In this document: positions 10,809-20,600 of the stretch, one piece after another
Numbering within the stretch: the first letter of the stretch is position 1
Layout of the letters: the number at the start of each line of letters is the position of its first letter
From: Phellopilus nigrolimitatus
Lineage: Eukaryota > Basidiomycota > Agaricomycetes > Hymenochaetales > Hymenochaetaceae
Assembly (NCBI GenBank): GCA_021029095.1
Contig: JAJOHG010000010.1
Coordinates: forward strand, 124,001-188,000
Direction: 5' to 3'
DNA length: 64,000 bases
Translations under genes and position numbers: made by a program
The notes under the pieces: model-generated
The model's database searches: none
What the model was told of the DNA's origin: nothing
The model's input: the letters and a program-made list of their open reading frames with translations, nothing else

Positions 10809-11236
10809 TGGAAGGCACCCAGAGAGTGCCAACACTTGAGCCTACAAGACAAACAGGACAAAGTAATCTTTGTTGCTGTCAGAGATACTCTAAATACATA
10901 CATGAGACGCATTTACTCACCTTTGTTGCTGTCAGAGATACTGAGGCAACAAAGGTGACGGCGCGCAGTGAAAATGGGTCAGATTATATAATAAAAACTA
11001 TACAGTACCAGTCCGACAGGGATCCGACCCTTATTACTCTTGAAGTACGTAAGCCGACTTTCCGACAAGTTGGGAAAGTCGGAAATGCGAAAACGTCGGC
11101 CGAAACGTCGGCTCAAAAAACGTCGGCTCAAAAACGTCGGTCGGTCAAAAACGTCGGCCGGTCAAAAACGTCGGAACGTCGGCCGGTCGGACACACATTG
11201 TGTCGGAAATGGGAAGAACGCGCCAGCGGGCTTACA
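10809..11236 (-). repeat. 3' LTR of the inner element
   Basis: This 428-bp LTR is a direct copy of 16572-16999. It contains a perfect 13-bp inverted repeat (10917-10929 and 10946-10958) with a 16-nt loop, a repeated segment CTTTGTTGCTGTCAGAGATA (10868 and 10921), and a run of AAAACGTCGG-like units at about 11090-11190. Confidence 0.9.
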
Positions 11237-11260
11237 CCCTTCCCCCCTCAAAAGAATAAG
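11237..11260 (-). other. Polypurine tract of the inner element
   Basis: On the minus strand, T-T-T-T-G-A-G-G-G-G-G-G-A-A-G-G-G lies directly against the first base of the 3' LTR. This is the position and composition expected of the plus-strand primer of a retrotransposon. Confidence 0.8.
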
Positions 11261-11327
11261 CCCCTCCTCCGAGAAATAAGGTGAACCAGGAAAAGGGGTA
11301 AAATAAATCAAAAATTAAAAGAAAATC

Positions 11328-14300
11328 TCATCTTCTTCGCGGCCGCGGTGGAGCCCCCTCTCTCCGATCCCACCGTCGGACTATATCCGCTGCCGTCTGC
11401 TTGAGCTCCGAGCGTGATTTCCACTCCATTCCCTGGTCGCCGTACCCCTTCCACCGGACCAGCAGTTGGGTGCCGCGGCCGCGCTTCCGTTCATCCACAA
11501 TTGCCTCCACCTCGTACACATTCGCCTCCGGCTCTACCGGGTCTGGTCGCTCGAGTTGTCGGGTTGGGAACAGTGCGTCATCATTTGGCACAAAACGTCG
11601 GAGCTGGCTAGCATGAAACCCGGGGAACGCTTGGCTGTGATCGGGGAGCTCTAATGTGTACTCCGACTTTTCGGGGTGCGCAGCGATGATAAAGTACGGT
11701 CCGTCGTACCTGGGCATAAACTTCGCGACGCGATCTTGTCCGGCCGCCTTGTACTCCCGCCGCCGGTTTCGGGTTGAGAGCATAACCTGGTCTCCGACCT
11801 TGAAAAGGTCGTCGGCCGCCCGCTTCTTGTTCGCATGGTGCGCCTGTCGGGTTTTGGATGCCAGAAGTGCATCCTGCGCTTCCGACACATCGCGCTGCAA
11901 CTGCTGCATCAACTCCATGGCCTGAACCGCCTCCGCCCCCTCCGCCTGAAATTCTGCTTCGCGCTCCGGCACGATTGGCGGAATCATCCTTGGTGAGTGG
12001 CCCTGTCGGATTTGGAATGGCGTGAAACCCGTCGACGCATTCACCGTGTTCATGATGCAAAATCGGACCCGTGGCAATGCTCGCACCCACTGGTTCTGGT
12101 TCCGATCCACATAGTAGCGGAGAATCTGGTTGACTGTTTTATTCGTCCGCTCGCTCGCTCCGTCGGTCTCCGGATGGTACGCGGTCGACATCTTCACCTT
12201 GACTCCGGTGAGGGTGTGCAACGCCTTCCAGAAGCGTGAGACAAATAGCTTGTCTCGATCCGAAATGATTTCGAGCGGAAGTCCATTTTCGCAGTACCAG
12301 TGGTTGAAAAACACCGCCGCGAACTGTTCGGCCGTCATTTCCATGCGAATGGGCACGATCCGCACGTCGGCCGCTCCGAGCCGATCCGTCATAGTGACAA
12401 TCCCATTATAACCGCCATCCTCCGGCAACGGTCCGACAAAATCGAGCGCGACACTATCAAAGCGCTTGTCAGGGATCGGGAGCGGGTGCAGCGGACCTGC
12501 GGGTTTTGTGGTCGGACTTTTGTTCCGCTGGCAGTCCGCACAGCCGGGAACATACGCCGACTCCAAGTCCTTTCGCATGTTCGGCCAGTAGTAAGAGTTG
12601 CGGAGCGCCGCGTAACTCTTGTCGGGCCCGAAGTGGCCAAGTTCGTCGTGCGCCAGCCGGTACAGTGTCTCGCGGATGTCGCCCTTCCTCGGAATCACCA
12701 ACCGCTCACCCACAAACAACAACTCATTCTCTTCTCGCGCGCCTTCAATACTCCGCACGTTTGCCCGCAACTTCACGCAGAACTCATCTTCTGCATACCC
12801 GCCGCGGATCTTCTCCAGAAGCTCCGGGTCCGACGCAATGGTGAGTACTGCCGCTGCAGTCGGCGCGTCGGAAAACTTCGGCATACATGCAAGTCCCACC
12901 GCCGCCGCCATTGGGGAGTCGTCCGATGTTTTTGGATACCGCGACATCGCGTCGGCCGCCGAGTTTTCTTCGCCTTTCACGTACTCGATCTCGAACTCGT
13001 ACTGTGCCAAAAACTCGGACCAGCGGGCCTGCCGACGCGAGAGATCCTTCTGTTGCTGGAAGTAGGTGAGTGTTCGATGGTCCGTGATCACCTTGAATGG
13101 CATTCCCAAAAGGTACACCCGCCACTTCTTCAACGCGCGGACGATCGCCAAAAGCTCCTTCTCGTGCACCGGATAATTCTTTTCGGCCGCGGTATACTGA
13201 GCCGACTCGAATGCAACCGGTCGGGCCGTCTTCCACGACTCCCCGACACTCAAAACCGCCCCTGTCCGATGGTCCGATGCATCCGTGGTCACAAAAATCG
13301 ACTCCCCCGACTCGTGGTCTACCGTTGTTAGGCATTCGCGGCTGGTCACAATTTTCTTGATCGCATTGAAGGCAGCCTGGTGCTCTGAAGTCCACTTCGG
13401 AAAATTGCGGTTGTACTCTTTCTTGGTAAGCGGCGTCAATACCGACGTATACTCTGCCAGTTTCGGAAGAAACTGGGAAATGTATCGGACCAGGCCCAAA
13501 AACGCGCGGACGTCCTTCGTCTTCTGCGGAGTCGGCCAGGCAAGGATCCGCGCGACCTTCGACGGATCCGCCTCAATGCCACGTGCCGAAATGACGTGCC
13601 CGAGAAAAACAACTTCTGCGCAGTACAAGTTCGTCTTCTTGGGCGAGCAGAAAAGTCCGGCCGCCCGAAGCGCCAACATTACCAAATGTACGTTCCGAGT
13701 GTGCTCCTCCACCGACTCGGACCAGATGATAATGTCGTCCAGGTACACATGGCAAATCTTTCCGATGAGATGCTGCAGGGCCGCATACATCCGACGCTGA
13801 TGTGTCGCAGGCGCATTACAGGCACCCATCGGCATGACTAACCACTCATACAGGCCGAACGGCGTGTTCACCGCCGTATACGGCACATCGTCGGGGTGCA
13901 TGCGGGTTTGGAAGAATGAATTCGTCATGTCGATCTTTCCAAAGATCTTCCCCCGCGCACAGTCATTCAGGATCTCCTCCACCCGCGGCAGTGGAGTCCG
14001 ATCGCGCACCGTGTTTGCGTTCAACTCCCGATAGTCGTTCACCCAGCGGGGCAGCACGTTCGGATCCGACTTTGGGATAATAAATGCCGGGGACGCATGC
14101 GGACTGTCCGAGCGTCGGATCCGACCCGCCTCTACATGCTGGTGAATGAGTATCCGCCATGCATCTCGATACTTCTTCGGAGTTGCATAGGTGCGACCCG
14201 ACAATGTCTTGCCCGCATCCTTCAGCTTGATGCGATGGAACACATTGTCGGGCAGGTCGCGGAGGTGTGGCAGCTCTTCTGGGAATCGGTCGGCATACTT

Positions 14301-16331
14301 CTCCTTCGCCCGTGCATCCAATTCCGCCAACTTGTCACTGAATGCCAATATCAGGATTCGGTCACGGATTGATTGCATTACCGACACCGCCTTCACCTCT
14401 GGCGGCAGGTTCGTTTGTGCACCATTCTTCGGAGTCGGAATGTGGCATACAAATGGCGCATGGTGGATCGGACCGCACGCGGGAAGCTTACTGGACACTT
14501 TCCGAATCGACTTCCCTCGATTTCTGGCTTCACGCGTCTTCTCCGACACCTTCCGCGCCGAAATCTTCGATTTCGTCGGCTCCGCAGTCGGGCTCGGTGT
14601 CGGTGTCGGCGGAGGCTTGGGATGCATGAGATCCACTCCGGACTTCTTGGCAATGAGCGTCCGCTCGGCGGCATCGTGCACAATGTGGTTGGCCACCAAG
14701 AATGTCATTCCAAGTATCAACTTCGTACATAAGTTCGGCGCAACTTTGGCGCGGACCGACTTCGCCTCCCAACTCCGATCCTTCGACATCACCCGCACGC
14801 GGACCCACTCTGTCAACTCTATCGGCTTCGCCCCTTCCTGATTCAGTGCAAGTGTCGCCGACTCCGGGTTACGTAAGCGGTGGCGTCGGAGTCGGAGTCG
14901 GTCAGCGAACTCGGGACTAATCAGCACTGTAACACAGCCAGAGTCAATGAGCGGTCGGATGAGAAGCGAAGACGCGCGGTCTCGCGCGGAGATGAAACAC
15001 TCAGGTCGGAGATGGGGCTGGTGAAATGGCACATACTTGTCGGACTCCGACTCCGACGTTTCGCCTTCAGAATCAGAGTGCTGTTCTTCCACGAACGCCG
15101 CGACAGGTTCAGTCTTAACCCGCGCCGACTCGTTCGCGCTGCCCGACGGGTTCGGCGGTGCGGCCATGGCCATGCTCTCCGTCAGTGGCTTGTAGTCCTT
15201 GCGGCGCACTGGCCCGTTCGGACAGTTTCTGGCGTTATGTCCGGCCTGGAAGCGCATACACTTGTAGCACCCGTTGTACCGCTGGAGCAGGAGCCGCTCC
15301 TCGTTATTCGGTCGGACCGTGGCTCTCTGGTCGGCTCCGGGGTTCGAGGATCGGGTGGTGTTGCCCTGACTACCTGCCGACCCTCCCGACTTTCGCTGTG
15401 TCGCGGGTTCGCGCTCCCGGTCGGTCCGACGTTTTGCTCTGTCGGACCGCACTGCAGTCTCGCTGGCAAGGCGGATGCGGTCTTCGTTGCGGACCCGACG
15501 CTCATCCATTGTCTTCACATGTCCCAGCCACTCTCTCATGCGCAGTCGGATCACCTGTGCTTCGGCTGGCGGAGCCGCTGGGGCCGGGATAGTCACCCAC
15601 TGGCCAGGTGGTGTCGCGGCCTGTGCGGCGGCCGCTCCAACCAGGTTGGCCGCGCGGATCTGACGCTCTTCGGCCTCATACTTGGCTCGGAGTACTGCGT
15701 GGGGCTCGGTCAGGGTCGGGGGTTGTACCCGTATCATTTCTTGGAGGTCCGGATGCATATTCGCCTCCAGGAACTCCCGGAGTCGGTCTTCCGACATGCG
15801 CGTGCCTGCCGGGAGCACCGAGTTCTGCGTACTGACTTCGCGCTGCCACTCCCAGAACTGCGCCGCACCCTGACGGGAAGCCAGGAGCTTCTGCCGCTCA
15901 AGCGCCACCCAATCGACCGGCAGCGCTTCCTGTCGGAACTCGGCCACAAATTCCGCCAACGGAAGTGTGCTCACCCGGGTGTAGTCCGACATAATCCACT
16001 CCGCAAAACGCGGGTCCATGATCCCTCCGACCACCGCTGCCACAATCTGATCATCCCTCAACCCTTTGGTTGCTTGATACGCCCGCACCCTTCCAAACCA
16101 CTCCATCAACGTTCGGGGTGTCGGATCACCGGCCGTTAGCAACGGGACTTTCGTCGGCCCCGCCCACTCAATCGTCGCAAGCTGTGCGTTCGGTGGTGCC
16201 ATTTTCGGTGGTTTCACGTCTTCGGTTTCGGATTCGGACACGTGTGGTGTTGTACTGCGGTCGGATGCGGAGTCTTCTGTGTTCGAATCCGGCGGTGGTG
16301 ATGGTGCGCCGAAAATATACTGATCCGGCAC
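11328..16331 (-). CDS. gag-pol: Gag-Pol polyprotein with chromodomain (inner element), intact
   Basis: This is a single open frame of 1667 residues. Approximate order: Gag (1-380) with zinc knuckle C-Y-K-C-M-R-F-Q-A-G-H-N-A-R-N-C near 354, whose CX2CX6HX4C spacing is unusual (the norm is CX2CX4HX4C); aspartic protease L-I-D-S-G near 460; reverse transcriptase with Y-L-D-D near 862; RNase H T-D-A-S-D near 1013; integrase HHCC zinc finger near 1230-1265 and DDE residues in L-D-F-V-G-P, I-S-D-R-D-K and G-A-S-E-R-T; and a C-terminal chromodomain (Y-E-V-E-A-I-V-D and L-V-R-W-K-G-Y) near 1607-1650. Gag and Pol are fused without stop or frameshift. The chromodomain probably targets integration to modified histones. 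No disabling change was seen. Confidence 0.95.
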   Translation of the reverse strand: MPDQYIFGAPSPPPDSNTEDSASDRSTTPHVSESETEDVKPPKMAPPNAQLATIEWAGPTKVPLLTAGDPTPRTLMEWFGRVRAYQATKGLRDDQIVAAVVGGIMDPRFAEWIMSDYTRVSTLPLAEFVAEFRQEALPVDWVALERQKLLASRQGAAQFWEWQREVSTQNSVLPAGTRMSEDRLREFLEANMHPDLQEMIRVQPPTLTEPHAVLRAKYEAEERQIRAANLVGAAAAQAATPPGQWVTIPAPAAPPAEAQVIRLRMREWLGHVKTMDERRVRNEDRIRLASETAVRSDRAKRRTDREREPATQRKSGGSAGSQGNTTRSSNPGADQRATVRPNNEERLLLQRYNGCYKCMRFQAGHNARNCPNGPVRRKDYKPLTESMAMAAPPNPSGSANESARVKTEPVAAFVEEQHSDSEGETSESESDKYVPFHQPHLRPECFISARDRASSLLIRPLIDSGCVTVLISPEFADRLRLRRHRLRNPESATLALNQEGAKPIELTEWVRVRVMSKDRSWEAKSVRAKVAPNLCTKLILGMTFLVANHIVHDAAERTLIAKKSGVDLMHPKPPPTPTPSPTAEPTKSKISARKVSEKTREARNRGKSIRKVSSKLPACGPIHHAPFVCHIPTPKNGAQTNLPPEVKAVSVMQSIRDRILILAFSDKLAELDARAKEKYADRFPEELPHLRDLPDNVFHRIKLKDAGKTLSGRTYATPKKYRDAWRILIHQHVEAGRIRRSDSPHASPAFIIPKSDPNVLPRWVNDYRELNANTVRDRTPLPRVEEILNDCARGKIFGKIDMTNSFFQTRMHPDDVPYTAVNTPFGLYEWLVMPMGACNAPATHQRRMYAALQHLIGKICHVYLDDIIIWSESVEEHTRNVHLVMLALRAAGLFCSPKKTNLYCAEVVFLGHVISARGIEADPSKVARILAWPTPQKTKDVRAFLGLVRYISQFLPKLAEYTSVLTPLTKKEYNRNFPKWTSEHQAAFNAIKKIVTSRECLTTVDHESGESIFVTTDASDHRTGAVLSVGESWKTARPVAFESAQYTAAEKNYPVHEKELLAIVRALKKWRVYLLGMPFKVITDHRTLTYFQQQKDLSRRQARWSEFLAQYEFEIEYVKGEENSAADAMSRYPKTSDDSPMAAAVGLACMPKFSDAPTAAAVLTIASDPELLEKIRGGYAEDEFCVKLRANVRSIEGAREENELLFVGERLVIPRKGDIRETLYRLAHDELGHFGPDKSYAALRNSYYWPNMRKDLESAYVPGCADCQRNKSPTTKPAGPLHPLPIPDKRFDSVALDFVGPLPEDGGYNGIVTMTDRLGAADVRIVPIRMEMTAEQFAAVFFNHWYCENGLPLEIISDRDKLFVSRFWKALHTLTGVKVKMSTAYHPETDGASERTNKTVNQILRYYVDRNQNQWVRALPRVRFCIMNTVNASTGFTPFQIRQGHSPRMIPPIVPEREAEFQAEGAEAVQAMELMQQLQRDVSEAQDALLASKTRQAHHANKKRAADDLFKVGDQVMLSTRNRRREYKAAGQDRVAKFMPRYDGPYFIIAAHPEKSEYTLELPDHSQAFPGFHASQLRRFVPNDDALFPTRQLERPDPVEPEANVYEVEAIVDERKRGRGTQLLVRWKGYGDQGMEWKSRSELKQTAADIVRRWDRREGAPPRPRRR

Positions 16332-16571
16332 CGAAGGGACCTCTCTTGGGATCGCTGAGAAGGCCTGCCGCGCGGGAACTCGAAGTCGCGTTACTGGCGC
16401 TATTTTGGGATCAAAGTCAATCGGACTTGATCGCCACGTCCGGACAGTCGGTCGGGACGTCTACTGTGACCCGCGAAGACGCGCAAGGTCGAAACTCGTC
16501 GGATCGCGGCGAGGGAGGTGCGGAAACGCGCAAGGGGCAAAGATACGCTTTGCTGATGTTAAAAAAAAAAG

Positions 16572-16999
16572 TGGAAGGCACCCAGAGAGTGCCAACACTT
16601 GAGCCTACAAGACAAACAGGACAAAGTAATCTTTGTTGCTGTCAGAGATACTCTAAATACATACATGAGACGCATTTACTCACCTTTGTTGCTGTCAGAG
16701 ATACTGAGGCAACAAAGGTGACGGCGCGCAGTGAAAATGGGTCAGATTATATAATAAAAACTATACAGTACCAGTCCGACAGGGATCCGACCCTTATTAC
16801 TCTTGAAGTACGTAAGCCGACTTTCCGACAAGTTGGGAAAGTCGGAAATGCGAAAACGTCGGCCGAAACGTCGGCTCAAAAAACGTCGGCTCAAAAACGT
16901 CGGTCGGTCAAAAACGTCGGCCGGTCAAAAACGTCGGAACGTCGGCCGGTCGGACACACATTGTGTCGGAAATGGGAAGAACGCGCCAGCGGGCTTACA
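16572..16999 (-). repeat. 5' LTR of the inner element
   Basis: Identical by eye to 10809-11236. On the transcribed strand the leader to the Gag-Pol ATG is about 240 bp. Immediately inside the LTR is a run of ten T (complement of 16561-16570), followed by A-A-C-A-T-C-A-G-C. No tRNA-like primer-binding site could be recognised, and I found no matching self-priming sequence in the LTR. Confidence 0.9.
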
Positions 17000-17513
17000 C
17001 TGAGCTCAAGCACGCGCGACAAGCGTTGGTCTGGGGCTTTGGTACCAGCCCTGGCAACAACCTGACGAAGAAGACTGACCCTGAAGGCTTCCAACGCAGC
17101 TCCAGCGGCGCAGCCTGGGAGCCAACTTCTGGGAAGCAAACCGATCCCAACGCCATGGAAATTGGACGAGTCTCTAAGGAGGAGAGAGATCGTCGCAAGA
17201 TAGACGGACTTTGCTTCTATTGCGGAAAGAAGGGACATCTGGCGCGCGAATGCCGTCAGAAATTCGACACTCCCAACAGTCGACGATTCGCCTTTGACAA
17301 TCGAACCACGAGGGCTGGCAGCAACTACAAGATCATGTTCCATCGCGACCCCCCGAGGCGCAGCATCCGCAGCACCCCAGCCACAGAAGCGCCTGCCCAG
17401 CATGCCGAATCTTCAACACCCGCTAAAGAACCCCCTTCGGCCCGCATTCGCGCCATCCTGGCCAACCTCTCCGAAGAAGAACGCAAATCCGCATTCGACA
17501 ACTTGGACCTCGA

Positions 17514-17523
17514 GGGTTTTTAA
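17514..17523 (+). promoter_or_regulatory. Putative -1 ribosomal frameshift site at the gag stop
   Basis: The gag frame reads GAG-GGT-TTT-TAA. The heptamer G-GGT-TTT (17514-17520) fits the X-XXY-YYZ rule for simultaneous -1 slippage and lies directly on the gag stop. A -1 shift enters the frame TTA-AGA-AGG, which is open without interruption into pol. This would produce a Gag-Pol fusion. Confidence 0.65.
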
Positions 17524-17603
17524 GAAGGCAGCCAGCATCGACGTCTGCACTGCCTAGTATTTCGATTTCTCCTGTAATCATAGCCGAACATGCCCACAAT
17601 TCC

Positions 17604-20600
17604 ATGAAAATTCCCATTGGCATCCACTCGAGAAAAGAAATCGTCGAAACCACAGCCCTCATAGACTCCGGCGCAGAAGGACAATTCCTCGACTCCACCT
17701 TTGTGGACATACACCAAATCCCCACCAAACCTCTGCGTCGACCCATTCAAGTCCTCAATGTTGACGGAACTCCTAATTCCGAAGGAGAAATCAGTCGTTT
17801 CACCTGGCGATTCATTGCGATCGGCGAAGAACTCATCCCAATTTATTTTCTCGTTACCTCCCTTGGAAGAGAAACAGCTATCCTGGGCCTTCCTTGGCTA
17901 CGTCGCATCAACCCCAAAATCGATTGGGAGAAACGCATTCTGGACATCCCTAAGCAAAATCCACGATCCCTATCTTTTGCCCGATGCGAATCCTATGCCC
18001 CACCCGAAGAGCGATCTTTTGTCGCAAAAATCACTCTCAACATCCGTGCAAAAGTAAACACCGCCATGGATCTTGCACAACGTGCCAATGCTGCCAAGGA
18101 ACAGAAACCCCTTGAAGAAATTGTACCAGCACACTACCACCAGTTCCTGAAGGTTTTCGAACAGAAGGCATCTGAACGTTTTCCTCCAGTACGGACCTAT
18201 GACCACGCCATCGTCCTAAAACCCGATTTCCAACCTAAAGACTGCAAAGTCTATCCCATGGCACCCGCGGAACAAAAAGCTCTGGATGACTTCCTTGACG
18301 ACAACTTGAAGAAAGGTTATATTCGCAAATCCTCTTCCCCCATGGCCTCACCTTTCTTCTTCGTCGGAAAAAAGGATGGAAAATTGCGTGGATGCCAGGA
18401 CTATCGCAAACTCAACGAAGGAACAGTCAAAAACGCTTATCCGATTCCCCTCGTATCCGAACTATTAGACAAAATTCAAGGTGCAAAATACTTCACCAAA
18501 CTGGATGTACGATGGGGATACAATAATATTCGGATCAAAGACGGCGACCAATGGAAGGCAGCATTCAAAACAAATCGAGGACTCTTCGAACCCATGGTCA
18601 TGTTTTTTGGACTTTGCAATTCACCAGCGACTTTTCAAGCATTCATGGACGATACCTTCCGAACCGTTCTGCTGGAAGGATGGGTCCTCATCTACATGGA
18701 CGACATTTTCATCATGGCCTCGGACATTCCTACACTTCGCGAACGCACCCGCAAAGTCCTCGCCATTGGTCAAGATGCCGACTTATACTTCAAACCGGAG
18801 AAATGCGTTTTCGAAGCCACACAGGTAGAATATCTTGGACTTATCATTTCGGAAAACTCAGTTTCCATGGACCCTGTCAAACTGGCTGGAATCTCGCAAT
18901 GGCCCACACCGACGAACAAAACCCAAGTCCACTCCTTCCTAGGGTTCTGCAACTTCTATCGCCAATTCATCGACCATTATGCAGAAATTGCGGCACCATT
19001 GGACGCACTAAAAAGGGAGAAAACCACCTGGGAATGGTCAGACGTACATGAGAATGCATTCCAACGGCTCAAGGGCAAATTCCTCGAGAAACCCATTCTC
19101 CAGATGCCTGACAAAACTCGGCCATTCATCCTGGAAACCGACGCCTCTGGTGTAGCATCGGCTGGCACTCTTAAACAACTCGACTCGAACGGCGAACCCC
19201 ATCCCTGTGGTTTCATCTCCAAACAGTTTGACGACACCCAACGACGCTATGAGATTTATGATCGAGAACTCTTGGCGATCATCCGCGGACTTGAGGCCTG
19301 GCGACACTATCTATTGGGTGCACCCCATAAGATAACCATCTGGTGCGACCACAAGAACCTTACCTATTTCCGTGCGGCCCGCCGTCTCTCACCCCGCCAA
19401 GCACGATGGAGCCTATTCCTCTCCCAGTTTGACCACCACATCCAATATGCACCAGGAAAAGACAATACCACAGATCCCATGTCCCGACGCTCTGACTACC
19501 TGATTGATGGCAAATCAGAACCGGATGATCCCCCACTCTTACCCGAATCCGTCTTCATTGCCACGACTACTTTTGACTTTAAGACCCGTCTAATTCTTCG
19601 CACCAAGGAAGACAACTTCGCCAATGAAGCTCTCAATATCATCCGATCGGCCGGTATTCCACCATTTCGGTCTTCCCTTGCCGATTGGACGGAGAAAGAT
19701 GGCATTGTATTCTTTAAACAGAAGGCCTACATCCCAGACGACATCGAACTTCGCCGTCATGCAGTACAACTGTACCACGACACCCCTGTCATGGGACACC
19801 CTGGAATTTACAAAACCCTCGCATTGCTCAAACAGCACTATTGGTGGCCAGGAATGTACATCTTCGTTAAGAAATTTGTCAATGGTTGCGCAATCTGTCA
19901 ACAAATGAAGATCAACACTCATCCCACCGTCCCACCCCTCCATCCGATCCCTGCTGAACCCAATGCACACCCATTTTCCACAGTCTCCATGGACTTTATC
20001 ACCGGACTTCCCGAATCAAATGGTTATGACTCGCTATTTGTCACCGTCGATCATAACCTTTCCAAAGGCATCGTCCTTTCCCCCTGCAACAAAACCATTG
20101 ATGCCCTTGGAACTGCCCAATTGTATCACGACAACGTCTACCGGCGCTTTGGGTTACCCCAGAAACTCATCTCCGACCGAGGACCCCAATTTGCCTCCAA
20201 AGTATTCCAGGAGCTTTGTAAGAAGCTCAATATCACATCAGCCCTATCCACTGCGTTCCACCCTCAAACAGACGGAGAAACGGAGCGAGTAAACCAAGAA
20301 GTCGAAGCATACCTTCGAATCTATTGTGGACGCCATCCCGAAACCTGGGCTGATCACCTGCCTGATATCGAGTTCGCACACAATCAGCGTGAACATTCTG
20401 CCACAAAACGCTCTCCATTCTCACTCCTTATGGGGTACGAACCAATCGCCATCCCTGCTGCAGACCCCAACTCCGATCACCCCTCGGTAGAAGAACGCCT
20501 TCGCTCCCTTAAAGCCCTCCGAGAAGAAGCACTTGCTGCACATGAGCTTGCTCACATGCACATGGCTGCCCGCATGACTCGGAATTTCACACCCTTCAAG

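Larger units (their letters stand above)
10809..16999 (-). mobile_element. Complete Ty3/gypsy retrotransposon on the minus strand, nested in gag
   Basis: Both LTRs are 428 bp (10809-11236 and 16572-16999), identical by eye, with TG...CA ends. Target duplication CTGAG occurs at 10804-10808 and 17000-17004. One uninterrupted 1667-codon Gag-Pol frame fills the interior on the minus strand. A polypurine tract precedes the 3' LTR. Everything needed for an autonomous element appears present, so this is a recent and possibly still active insertion. It is a different lineage from its host element: single fused ORF and different LTR. Confidence 0.95.
9864..17523 (+). pseudogene. gag: gag of the outer element, interrupted by the inner retrotransposon
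   Basis: The frame runs 9864-10808 and resumes at 17005-17523. Without the insert and one CTGAG target copy it is continuous, about 487 codons. An internal ATG at 10278 (M-S-T-K-E-I-A-F) could be the functional start; the upstream 138 residues are Pro/Thr-rich. The capsid-like part (about residues 150-315) has typical Ty3/gypsy retrotransposon gag features such as W-A-D-F-A-K-A-F and Y-F-R-R-G-L. The distal part holds a zinc knuckle C-F-Y-C-G-K-K-G-H-L-A-R-E-C (CX2CX4HX4C, 17212-17253). The 6.2-kb insertion destroys the gene here, so a full Gag cannot be made from this copy. Confidence 0.85.

Noticed and set aside
12300..16139. Long plus-strand frames (up to about 420 codons) opposite the inner Gag-Pol
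   Set aside because: They are complements of the catalytic domains and have no family features; shadows of a GC-biased coding strand.
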